Positions 15,455 to 23,658 of a stretch of DNA of 25,577 bases are shown here, piece after piece. The stretch is from positions 1 through 25,577 of the forward strand of contig NZ_DASYHS010000025.1 in NCBI RefSeq assembly GCF_035998295.1. Reading direction: 5' to 3'. The DNA comes from DASYHS01 sp035998295. GTDB lineage: Bacteria; Pseudomonadota; Alphaproteobacteria; Azospirillales; Azospirillaceae. A program made the translations under genes and the position numbers. Positions within the stretch are counted from its first letter, which is position 1. Every line of letters begins with the position of its first letter. The notes beneath the pieces are model-generated. The model saw nothing but the letters and a program-made list of their open reading frames with translations, made no database searches and was not told the origin of the DNA.

Positions 15455-17160
15455 CCGGGGTCTCCGGGCATGTCCTGCTCGCGCTCTCGGTCGGGCTGCC
15501 CCTGGCGCTGGCGCTGGCCGTGCTGTCGGCGCGCCTGCGCCCGGCCGTGGAACGGCTGCTGCCGGCGGCCCCCCTGCCCGCCCTGGCGCTGGCGCTGGCC
15601 GCGGACGGCACCGGCGCCGCCTCGCTGGACGCGCTGCTGCTCGGCGTGCGGCTGGGCGCGGACCCGACGGCCCGGGTGTTCCTGGGGTTCACGGCGCTGC
15701 TGTGGGCGCTCGCGGGGTGGTACGCGCGCTCCTATCTCGGCGCCGCCCAGCGCCACCGCTTCTTCGGGCTGTGGCTCGCGACCATGACCGGCAATCTCGG
15801 CCTCCTGCTGGCCCGGGACGCGATCAGCTTCTACCTGTTCTTCGGCCTGATGTCGCTCGCGGCCTACGCCCTGGTCGTCCAGGAGGGCACGCCCGCCGCG
15901 CGCCGCGCCGGCCGCGTCTACATCGTCCTGGCCGTGCTGTCGGAGACCTGCCTGCTCCTCGGCTTCCTGCTGGCGTCCCACGCCGCCGACAGCCTGCTGG
16001 TGGCCGACATGCGCGTGGCCCTCGCGGCGGCCCCCCTGCGGGACGCGACGGTCCTGCTGCTGGTCGCGGGGTTCGGCATCAAGCTCGGGCTGGTGCCGCT
16101 GCATGTCTGGCTGCCGCTCGCCCACGGCACCGCCCCGGCCCCGGCCTCGGCGGTCCTGAGCGGCGCCATGATCAAGGCGGGCCTGTTCGGCCTGCTCTCC
16201 TTCCTGCCGCTGGGCACGGCACCGATGGCGGACTGGGGCTGGGGACTGGCCTGGCTGGGCCTGCTGACCGCGTATTGGGGCATCGCGGCCGGCCTGGCCC
16301 AGACCCATCCCAAGACCATCCTGGCCTATTCCAGCATGAGCCAGATGGGCATCGCCGCGGTCGCCGTCGGCGCGGGACTGGCCGAGCCGGGCCGGGCGGG
16401 CGCGGCGGTGGCGGCGGCCGCCCTCTACGCGCTCCACCACGGCCTGGCCAAGGGCGCCCTGTTCATGGGCGCCGGCCTGCACGACGCCGCCGGCTCGGCG
16501 GCGGGGCGGCGGCTGGTGCTGGCCGGGCAGGCGGCGGCGGCGCTGAGCGTCGCCGGCCTGCCGCTCGCGGCCGGCGGCGCGGCGAAGCACGCGCTGAAGG
16601 AGGTCGCCGGCCACGGCGCGGTGGGGACGCTGGTCGGCCTCTCGGCCATCGGGACGACCCTGTTGCTCGCCCGCTTCCTGCTGATGCTGCACCGGGCGCC
16701 GCACCATGGGCATGGCCCCGGACATGCGCACGGGCATGCGCACGCCGGCCTCGCCGCGCCGTGGCTCGCGGCCCTCGTCGCCTCCCAGGCGGCGGCCTGG
16801 TGGCTCGCCGGCCCGGCCCACGCGCTGGAACCCTCGGTCCTGTGGGACGGGCTGTGGCCGGTGCTGGCCGGCGCCGCCCTCGCCCTGGCGGCCTTCGCGC
16901 TTCGGGGCCGGCTGCGCGGCGTCTCGGTGCCGGCGGGCGACGTCGTTGTGCTGGCGGCCCCGCTCGGGCCGATGGCGAAGGCGGCCGTCGGCCGGCTGCG
17001 GGCCGCCCGGACCCGGGTCCGCCCGCCCGACGTCCGGCGCCTCGTGGAGGACGGCCTCGCCGCCCTGGAGTCGCGGCTGACGGACTGGCAGTCGGCCGGG
17101 ACCGCCTTCCTGCTGCTCATCGCCGTCGTGGCCGCGGCCCTGCTCCTGCGAACCGGCTGA
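15451..17160 (+). CDS. Antiporter subunit D, third copy (divergent HyfB/NuoL-like)
   Basis: A 569-residue member of the same family, starting at a GTG that overlaps the previous stop. The helix 7 and 8 lysines are kept (Lys211 in FGIKLGLVPLHVWLP, Lys242 in GAMIKAG). The helix 5 glutamate is replaced by Gly132 (YLFFGLMSLAAYALVV). Residues 414-431 form a cytoplasmic- or periplasmic-side loop with eight histidines (PHHGHGPGHAHGHAH). The last 80 residues add a charged amphipathic helix (RRLVEDGLAALESRLTDW) and a final membrane helix, recalling the lateral helix of NuoL. It may be a terminal or regulatory subunit rather than a normal pump module. The stop is 6 nt from the convergent kinase gene. 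Confidence 0.9.
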   Translation: MTGVSGHVLLALSVGLPLALALAVLSARLRPAVERLLPAAPLPALALALAADGTGAASLDALLLGVRLGADPTARVFLGFTALLWALAGWYARSYLGAAQRHRFFGLWLATMTGNLGLLLARDAISFYLFFGLMSLAAYALVVQEGTPAARRAGRVYIVLAVLSETCLLLGFLLASHAADSLLVADMRVALAAAPLRDATVLLLVAGFGIKLGLVPLHVWLPLAHGTAPAPASAVLSGAMIKAGLFGLLSFLPLGTAPMADWGWGLAWLGLLTAYWGIAAGLAQTHPKTILAYSSMSQMGIAAVAVGAGLAEPGRAGAAVAAAALYALHHGLAKGALFMGAGLHDAAGSAAGRRLVLAGQAAAALSVAGLPLAAGGAAKHALKEVAGHGAVGTLVGLSAIGTTLLLARFLLMLHRAPHHGHGPGHAHGHAHAGLAAPWLAALVASQAAAWWLAGPAHALEPSVLWDGLWPVLAGAALALAAFALRGRLRGVSVPAGDVVVLAAPLGPMAKAAVGRLRAARTRVRPPDVRRLVEDGLAALESRLTDWQSAGTAFLLLIAVVAAALLLRTG

Positions 17161-17166
17161 CCCGCC

Positions 17167-18144
17167 TCAGTCGAGGCTGCCGGCGTCCAGGCCCCGCACC
17201 AGGTCCTCGGCCATCACGCCGGCATAGCCGGGATTGCCGGTGATGGCGCAGTGATAGGCCATGTTGAGCAGGTGGTACGCCCGGAACAGGGCGATCAGCC
17301 CGCGGTCGACGTCGCCGCCGTAGCCGGCGAGGACGAGGTCGAACCACCCCTGCGGCAGCGGGTTGCCGAACAGCGGCCCGTGCAGCAGCTCGGTGCGCGC
17401 GAGGTCGGCCTCCGGCGGCGCCGCCAGCGCGTCCTCGAGGTCGAGCAGCCCGACGCAGCGGACCGGGCCGTCGGCCTCGCACAAGAGGTTGGGGGCGAAC
17501 AGGTCGCCGTGGTTCAGGACGACCCCGCGCGCGTCCAGCCGCGCGGACCGGCGCCCGACCGCCTCTCCCAGCTTCTCGAGCGCCGGGACCCCCTCGGGCC
17601 AGCCGGCGCGGACCGCGCGGCCGAGCCGCCGCTCCAAATCGTCGCCCAGGAAGGCGGACGGCGTCCGGCTGCCGGAGACCGCCTGCGGCAGCGGCCCGGC
17701 GCCCGGCAGGCGGATCTCGTGCAGGCAGCGCATCAGCGCGCCCCAGCTCGTCAGCGCGCCGGGCCGCTGCCAGGACAGGCGCGGCCACAGGTCGGCCAGC
17801 GTCGGCAGGCCGATGCGTGGATAGGCCACGAAGGTGATTCCCCCGGGGGCGGCATCGGGGGCGGAAACGGCCGGCAGGTGGTCGGGCGCCAGCAGCCCGG
17901 CCTGGCGCGCGAGGCGCGCGGCGGTCCGTTCGGGCGCGAAGCCGCGCACCAGCTCGGGATGGCTCGCGATCTTCACGATCAGGTCGTCGCCATGGGCGAA
18001 GCCCAGGCGGTAGACGGCGTTGCTGCCGGAGCAGCTCCGGCACGACACCAGCGCGCCGGGATCGGCGCCCGGGGCCAGGCGGGGCAGTATGGTCCTGAGG
18101 GCGGCGGGCAGGGTACGGGGGCAATCGGCCGCGCAGCCGGTCAT
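17167..18144 (-). CDS. Aminoglycoside-phosphotransferase-fold small-molecule kinase (APH family)
   Basis: A 325-residue protein with the APH/choline-kinase fold. The start at 18144 has AAGGAGA at good spacing; in-frame starts at 18204 and 18225 lack one. The catalytic loop is HGDLFAPN (His212, Asp214, Asn219), and the metal-binding motif follows as GLLDLEDA. An N-lobe lysine appears in LIVKIASHPE. Near residue 35 there is a CRSC pair in place of part of the usual nucleotide-binding loop (SCRSCSGSNAVYRLGF). APH-fold proteins phosphorylate many small alcohols, so resistance should not be assumed. It lies between the antiporter and T6SS genes on the opposite strand and has no obvious partner. 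Confidence 0.88.
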   Translation of the reverse strand: MTGCAADCPRTLPAALRTILPRLAPGADPGALVSCRSCSGSNAVYRLGFAHGDDLIVKIASHPELVRGFAPERTAARLARQAGLLAPDHLPAVSAPDAAPGGITFVAYPRIGLPTLADLWPRLSWQRPGALTSWGALMRCLHEIRLPGAGPLPQAVSGSRTPSAFLGDDLERRLGRAVRAGWPEGVPALEKLGEAVGRRSARLDARGVVLNHGDLFAPNLLCEADGPVRCVGLLDLEDALAAPPEADLARTELLHGPLFGNPLPQGWFDLVLAGYGGDVDRGLIALFRAYHLLNMAYHCAITGNPGYAGVMAEDLVRGLDAGSLD

Positions 18145-18357
18145 GCGGTCTCCTTCGGTCGGTCGGGTGGGGGCCTTTCCCAGCATGGGGACCGTCGCCG
18201 TCATGTCGAGCCGAATCGTATGCACCTCCGGGAAAAATGGCGGTACCGGCGCGCGACCCGGCCTGCGCCAGCCCCCTGGTTGATCCCTGGAGCCGCCGGT
18301 CGATTGCCCTTATGATGGCCGGGCATCCCGCCGCCCTCCGGTACCGGTCCATCGCAC

Positions 18358-21036
18358 ATGTCCGACGTCAAGGCCCTGATCGGCAAGCTGAACCCCGTCT
18401 GCAAGAGGGCCATGGAGACGGCCGCGGAGCTGTGCCTCGCCCAGACCCATTTCTCGGTCGAGGTCGAGCACCTGCTGATCCGCCTGCTCGACCCGCCCGG
18501 CACCGACGTCGCGCAGATCCTGCGCCATTACGGCGTCGACCAAGCCCAGCTCTCGCGCCAGCTCACCACCGCGATGGAGCGGCTGCCGCGCGGCAACGCG
18601 CGCACTCCGGCGCTCTCGGCCCATCTGCTGACCCTGCTGGAGGAGGCGTGGGTCGTCTCGTCCCTGGCGCTCGGCGACACGGCGATCCGCTCCGGCTCGC
18701 TCCTGAAGGCGCTGGTCGACCATGACGGGCTGCGCGCCCTGCTGCTGGAGGCGGTCCCCCTGCTCTCGCGCATCCCGCGCGGCCGCCTGGCCGAGGATCT
18801 GGGCGAGCTGGTGCGCGGCAGCGCCGAGGACCGCAACGCCCCCGCCGCCGCCCCCGGGACCGGCGCGGGGTTCGGCGCCGGGGCCGGGTCCGCGCGGCCC
18901 GGCGGCCGCGCCGCGGGTGCCTCCAGCCCGGCGCTGGACGCCTACACGATCGACCTGACCGCCCAGGCGCGCGCCGGCCGCATCGACCCGATCGTCGGCC
19001 GCGACGCGGAGATCCGCCAGCTCGTCGACGTGCTGATGCGCCGCCGCCAGAACAACCCGATCCTGACCGGCGAGGCCGGGGTCGGCAAGACCGCCGTGGT
19101 CGAGGGCTTCGCCCAGGCCGTCGTCGACGGCACCGTGCCGCCGGCGCTGGCCCGGGTCTCGGTGCGCATCCTCGATTTGGGCCTGCTCCAGGCCGGGGCC
19201 GGCATCAAGGGCGAGTTCGAGAACCGGCTGAAGCAGGTGATCGAGGAGGTGGCCGGCTCGGCGGTCCCGGTGATCCTGTTCATCGACGAGGCGCACACCA
19301 TGATCGGCGCCGGCGGCCAGGCCGGCCAGGGCGACGCCGCCAACCTGCTGAAGCCGGCGCTGGCGCGCGGCGAGCTGCGCACCATCGCGGCGACGACCTG
19401 GGCCGAGTACAAGAAATACTTCGAGAAGGACCCGGCGCTGGCGCGGCGCTTCCAGGTCATCAAGGTCGAGGAGCCGGACGAAGCCGGCGCGGTGGAGATG
19501 CTGCGCGCCCTCGTGCCCAAGCTGGAGCGCCACCACGGCGTGCGCATCCTGGACGAGGCGGTCGCGGACGCGGTCCGGCTCTCGCACCGCTACATGCCCG
19601 GCCGCCAGCTCCCCGACAAGGCGATCGGCGTGCTCGACACCGCCTCGGCCCGGGTCGCGATCGCCCAGTCCGGCCCGCCGCCGGCCCTGCTGGCCGCGAC
19701 CCGCCGGGTCGAGAGCCTGGGCGCCGAGATCGCGATCCTGTCGCGCGAGACCGCCGCCGGGCGCGACCATTCCGAGCGGATCGAGCGCCTGTCGGACGAG
19801 CGCGAGCGCGCCGAGGACGAGCGCGAGCGCCTGACCCAGCGCTGGACCCAGGAAGCGCAGCTCGTGCGCCGCATCCGCGAGCAGGAGGAGGAGCTGCCCT
19901 CCCTCAAGGGGCCGGACTTCGCGCGCGTGGTCGGCGACCTGGACGGGCTGCGCCTGGAGCTGGACGCGATCCAGGAGGACGAGCCGATGGTGCCGGCCTG
20001 CGTCGACCACCGCGGCGTCGCGGCGGTCGTGTCGGGCTGGACCGGCATCCCGGTCGGCCGCATGCTGACCGACAACGTCGAGACGGTGCGCACCTTGCGC
20101 GCGCGCATGGGCGAGCGGATCGTCGGCCAGGACACGGCGCTGGACGCCATATGCCGGCGCATCCAGACCTACTACGCCGCGATGGGCGAGCCGGGCAAGC
20201 CGACCGGCGTGTTCCTGCTGGTCGGCCCGTCCGGCGTCGGCAAGACCGAGACCGCGGCCACGCTCGCCGACCTGCTGTTCGGCGGCGAGCGGGCGATGAT
20301 CTCCATCAACATGTCGGAATACCAGGAGGCGCATTCGGTCTCCGGCCTCAAGGGCGCGCCGCCGGGCTATGTCGGCTACGGCCGCGGCGGCGTCCTGACC
20401 GAGGCGGTGCGCCGCCACCCCTACAGCGTCGTCCTGCTGGACGAGGTCGAGAAGGCCCACCCGGACGTGCTGGAGCTGTTCTACCAGGTGTTCGACAAGG
20501 GCGTGCTGGAGGACGGCGAGGGGGTCCAGGTCGACTTCCGCAACACCGTGATCCTGCTGACCTCCAATCTCGGCACCGACGGCATCGTCGAGCTGATGCG
20601 CCGCTCCGGCGGCCCGCTCGACGCCGAGGCCGTCGCCCGGACCATCCGCCCCGAGCTGGTGCGCCACTTCAAGCCGGCGCTGCTCGGCCGCATGGTCGTG
20701 GTGCCCTACCTGCCGCTGAGCGACGCGCGCATCCGCGAGATCGCCCGCCTCAAGCTGGCCCGCATCCAGGAGCGCTTCGCCGCCACCCACCGCGCCGAGC
20801 TGACCTGCGCCGAGGCGGTGGTCGCGGCCATCGCCGAACGCTGCCACGAGACCGACAGCGGTGCGCGCGCGATCGACCACATCCTGACCAACACCCTGCT
20901 GCCCGAGCTGTCGGGCGGCATCCTCGACCGTCTCGCCGACGGCGAGCCGATCGACATCGTCCACATCGACATCGATCCCGCCGATGGCCGCCTCGTCTAC
21001 CAGTTCGGCAACCCGGCCGGGGGCCGCGCGCGATGA
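18358..21036 (+). CDS. clpV: Type VI secretion ATPase ClpV (TssH)
   Basis: An 892-residue AAA+ unfoldase that disassembles contracted T6SS sheaths so they can be reused. The N-domain (about 1-160) is followed by a Gly/Ala/Pro-rich linker (about 165-195) and the first AAA module with Walker A GEAGVGKT (238-245) and Walker B VILFIDEAH (305-313). Next come a short coiled-coil middle domain (about 440-530) and the second AAA module with GPSGVGKTE (623-631) and VVLLDEVEKAH (691-701). The link to vgrG, which overlaps its stop by ATGA, favours ClpV over the related ClpB. No sheath or baseplate genes are in the window, so the rest of the apparatus must be elsewhere. No convincing promoter was found in 18145-18357. 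Confidence 0.93.
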   Translation: MSDVKALIGKLNPVCKRAMETAAELCLAQTHFSVEVEHLLIRLLDPPGTDVAQILRHYGVDQAQLSRQLTTAMERLPRGNARTPALSAHLLTLLEEAWVVSSLALGDTAIRSGSLLKALVDHDGLRALLLEAVPLLSRIPRGRLAEDLGELVRGSAEDRNAPAAAPGTGAGFGAGAGSARPGGRAAGASSPALDAYTIDLTAQARAGRIDPIVGRDAEIRQLVDVLMRRRQNNPILTGEAGVGKTAVVEGFAQAVVDGTVPPALARVSVRILDLGLLQAGAGIKGEFENRLKQVIEEVAGSAVPVILFIDEAHTMIGAGGQAGQGDAANLLKPALARGELRTIAATTWAEYKKYFEKDPALARRFQVIKVEEPDEAGAVEMLRALVPKLERHHGVRILDEAVADAVRLSHRYMPGRQLPDKAIGVLDTASARVAIAQSGPPPALLAATRRVESLGAEIAILSRETAAGRDHSERIERLSDERERAEDERERLTQRWTQEAQLVRRIREQEEELPSLKGPDFARVVGDLDGLRLELDAIQEDEPMVPACVDHRGVAAVVSGWTGIPVGRMLTDNVETVRTLRARMGERIVGQDTALDAICRRIQTYYAAMGEPGKPTGVFLLVGPSGVGKTETAATLADLLFGGERAMISINMSEYQEAHSVSGLKGAPPGYVGYGRGGVLTEAVRRHPYSVVLLDEVEKAHPDVLELFYQVFDKGVLEDGEGVQVDFRNTVILLTSNLGTDGIVELMRRSGGPLDAEAVARTIRPELVRHFKPALLGRMVVVPYLPLSDARIREIARLKLARIQERFAATHRAELTCAEAVVAAIAERCHETDSGARAIDHILTNTLLPELSGGILDRLADGEPIDIVHIDIDPADGRLVYQFGNPAGGRAR

Positions 21037-23045
21037 CCGGTCCGACCCAGGACAACTCCTCGCTCTCGGTGATGACGCCGCTCGGCAAGGACGCGCTGAT
21101 CCTGATCGAGATGACAGGCGAGGAATACGTCTCCGATCTGTTCGAGTTCCGCCTGACCATGTCGGCGGACGCGATGGACCTGGACCTGTCGGCACTGATC
21201 GGCCAGCCGGTCACGGTGACGCTGACCGGGCCGGACGGGGCCAAGCGCTACGTCAACGGCATCTGCGGCCGGGCGACCCAGTCCGGCCGCACCTACCATG
21301 CGGAGCTGCGGCCCTGGCCGTGGCTGATGACCTTCACGACCGACAGCCGCATCTTCCAGAACAAGAACGCCCCGGACATCATCAAGGCGGTGTTCGGCGA
21401 GCTGGGCTTCACCGACTTCAAGGATTCGCTGACCGCGACTTACGAGGTGCGCGAGTACTGCGTCCAGTACCAGGAAACGTATTTCGACTTCGTGTGCCGC
21501 CTGATGGAAGAGGAAGGGATCTACTACTTCTTCACCCACGAGGACGGCAAGCACACCATGGTGCTGGCCGACGACGCCAGCGCGCATGTCGACATCCCGG
21601 TCAAGGCGACGGTCCCCTTCAACCCGGTGCCGACCGGCAAGGAATGGATCGACGTCGACCGGGTCGAGGACTTCGTGCTGGAGCACCGGGTCGTCAGCGG
21701 CAAGTACCAGGCCGACGACTTCAACTTCGAGACGCCCTCGACCGAGCTGAAGGCCCAGGTGACCGGGGCGGCGGCCAAGTTCCAGATCTACGAGTATCCC
21801 GGCAACTACCTGAAGAAGAACCTCGGCGACGCCTTCGCCAAGGTCCGCATGGCCGAGCTGGAGGCGCCGGCCAAGCGCGTCAGCGGCTCGGGCCGGGTGC
21901 GCGGCTTCGCCGCCGGCCTCAAGTTCACGCTGGAGAAGCACCCCCGCGCCGACCTGAACGCGGCCTACGTGCTCCACACCGTCAGCCACGAGGTGCGCCG
22001 GCGCGAATACGCGAACGCCTTCACCGCCTACCCCGCCGACGCGGTGTTCCGCCCGCCGCGCCGCACGCCGCGGCCCCGGATCGTCAGCACCCAGACCGCG
22101 ATCGTGACCGGCAAGGCCGGCGAGGAGATCTGGACCGACAAGCACGGCCGGATCAAGGTCCAGTTCCACTGGGACCAGCTCGGCACCAAGGACGAGAACA
22201 GCTCGTGCTGGATCCGCGTCTCCCAGGGCTGGGCGGGCAAGAACTGGGGCGCGATCTTCCTGCCGCGCATCGGCCAGGAGGTGATCGTCAGCTTCCTTGA
22301 GGGCGACCCCGACCGGCCGATCGTGACGGGCTGCGTCTACAACGGCGAGCAGCCCGTCCCCTACGCCCTGCCGGGCGAGCAGACGAAGAGCACGGTCAAG
22401 TCCAACAGCTCCAAGGGCGGCGGCGGCTTCAACGAGATCCGCTTCGAGGACAAGAAGGACAGCGAGGAGGTCTTCGTCCAGGCCCAGAAGGACATGACGG
22501 TCACGATCCTCAACGACCGGACCGAGACCATCACCAACAAGCGCACGACCACCATCAAGGAGAGCGACGACCTGCTGACCCTCGACAAGGGCAGCCGCAC
22601 GGTCACGATCACCGAGGGCAACCACACCCTGACCGTGACCAAGGGCGACCGGACGGTCGCGGTCGACACCGGCAAGGAGACGCACACCGTCAAGGGCACG
22701 CGCTCGGTGACCGTGACCGGGGACGAGACGCATACCAACGAGGCCGCCTTCACCCACAACGTGACCGGCAACTTCACGCTCAAGGTCGACGGCAACGTCA
22801 CGATCGAGGCCGGCGGCTCGCTGACGCTGAAATCGGGCACGGCGTTCAGCATCGAGGCCGGGACCGCGCTGACCGCCAAGGCCTCGACCGACGCCACCAT
22901 CGAGGGGCTGAACACGACCGTGAAGTCGAGCGCGAACCTGACCGTCCAGGCCGGCGCGATGCTGGAGGCCAAGGGCTCGGCGATGGGCAAGATCGACGGC
23001 GGCGGCATGCTGGAACTCAAGGGCGGACTGGTGAAGGTGAATTGA
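21033..23045 (+). CDS. vgrG: Type VI secretion spike protein VgrG (TssI)
   Basis: A 670-residue spike protein that caps the T6SS tube as a trimer. The start at 21033 overlaps the clpV stop. The gp27-like base covers about 1-345 (YFDFVCRLMEEEGIYYFF near 150). The gp5-like OB domain covers about 355-450 (DKHGRIKVQFHWDQLG, then PRIGQEVIVSFLEGDPDRP). From about 485 to the end is a beta-helical needle made of short T-V-rich repeats. It ends LELKGGLVKVN with no extra C-terminal domain, so it is not an evolved VgrG carrying its own toxin. Effectors would have to load through the PAAR-like protein encoded two genes downstream. Confidence 0.95.
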   Translation: MTGPTQDNSSLSVMTPLGKDALILIEMTGEEYVSDLFEFRLTMSADAMDLDLSALIGQPVTVTLTGPDGAKRYVNGICGRATQSGRTYHAELRPWPWLMTFTTDSRIFQNKNAPDIIKAVFGELGFTDFKDSLTATYEVREYCVQYQETYFDFVCRLMEEEGIYYFFTHEDGKHTMVLADDASAHVDIPVKATVPFNPVPTGKEWIDVDRVEDFVLEHRVVSGKYQADDFNFETPSTELKAQVTGAAAKFQIYEYPGNYLKKNLGDAFAKVRMAELEAPAKRVSGSGRVRGFAAGLKFTLEKHPRADLNAAYVLHTVSHEVRRREYANAFTAYPADAVFRPPRRTPRPRIVSTQTAIVTGKAGEEIWTDKHGRIKVQFHWDQLGTKDENSSCWIRVSQGWAGKNWGAIFLPRIGQEVIVSFLEGDPDRPIVTGCVYNGEQPVPYALPGEQTKSTVKSNSSKGGGGFNEIRFEDKKDSEEVFVQAQKDMTVTILNDRTETITNKRTTTIKESDDLLTLDKGSRTVTITEGNHTLTVTKGDRTVAVDTGKETHTVKGTRSVTVTGDETHTNEAAFTHNVTGNFTLKVDGNVTIEAGGSLTLKSGTAFSIEAGTALTAKASTDATIEGLNTTVKSSANLTVQAGAMLEAKGSAMGKIDGGGMLELKGGLVKVN

Positions 23046-23638
23046 CCGCGGACACGCAGGCGCAGGCGCAGGCGGCGCACGAGGTCATCGAGACCCGCGA
23101 CGCCGAAGGACGGCTGCTGCGCCGCCTCTCCACCGTGAACGGCGTCCCCGACGGCGAACTGGTCGAGTTCGACGAGGACGGGAACCTGCGGCTCAGCATG
23201 AGCTTCCGCGCCGGCGTGCTGCACGGGCCGTTCCGGATCTTCCAGGACGGACGCCCGCAGGCTGAGATGACCTATGTCGACGGCCTGCTCGACGGTGAGG
23301 TGCGCAGCTTCGATCCCGGCGGCCGGGTGATCGCGGTCAGCCGGTTCGTGGCGGGGCGGCGGAACGGCCCGTCCGAGACCTTCTCCCCCGACGGCCGCCT
23401 GATCCGGGTCGAGCCCTACCGCGACGGCCGCATCGAGGGCGAGGTGCTGGAATACTGGGACAACGGCGCCCTGCGCCAGCGCACGCCCTGGCAAGGCGGC
23501 CTCAAGCAGGGCGAGACGCTGGTCTTCGACGAGGCGGGCAAGCCGAAGGAGAGGATCGTGTTCGAGGCCGGGATCGCGAAAGGCCCGCCGGAACCGCTCG
23601 GCGACGCCAGGCGCCGCTGGCTGCCGTTCAAGCGCTGA
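23042..23638 (+). CDS. YwqK/MORN-repeat protein, possible T6SS immunity or adaptor protein
   Basis: A 198-residue protein with no signal peptide, read from a TTG that overlaps the vgrG stop (TTGA). No ATG or GTG near the start fits better. Residues about 18-180 are at least five repeats of about 23 residues of the form G-x2-G-x(5-8)-DG (GELVEFDEDGNLRLSMSFRA, GPFRIFQDGRPQAEMTYVDG, GEVRSFDPGGRVIAVSRFVA). This matches the YwqK family, annotated as antitoxin because members sit beside toxins. Between vgrG and a PAAR-like gene it may act as an immunity or loading protein. No toxin gene is present to confirm that, and the function is inferred from position. Confidence 0.78.
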   Translation: MTADTQAQAQAAHEVIETRDAEGRLLRRLSTVNGVPDGELVEFDEDGNLRLSMSFRAGVLHGPFRIFQDGRPQAEMTYVDGLLDGEVRSFDPGGRVIAVSRFVAGRRNGPSETFSPDGRLIRVEPYRDGRIEGEVLEYWDNGALRQRTPWQGGLKQGETLVFDEAGKPKERIVFEAGIAKGPPEPLGDARRRWLPFKR

Positions 23639-23658
23639 GACGCAGGGAGGAACGAGGA

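Noticed and set aside
17167..18144. Antibiotic-resistance gene
   Set aside because: The APH fold is certain, but substrate specificity is not visible, and nothing else nearby suggests a resistance island.
18280..18316. Sigma-70 promoter TTGATC/TATGAT upstream of clpV
   Set aside because: The spacing is 25 nt, far from 17. No sigma-54 GG-N10-GC element fits either.
18358..21036. ClpB disaggregase instead of ClpV
   Set aside because: The middle domain is short, and the gene is coupled by overlap to vgrG and a PAAR-like gene, which fits ClpV.
18310..21195. Reverse-strand open frame of 961 codons opposite clpV
   Set aside because: It mirrors clpV, has low-complexity composition and no family signal. 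Long antisense frames are expected at this GC content.
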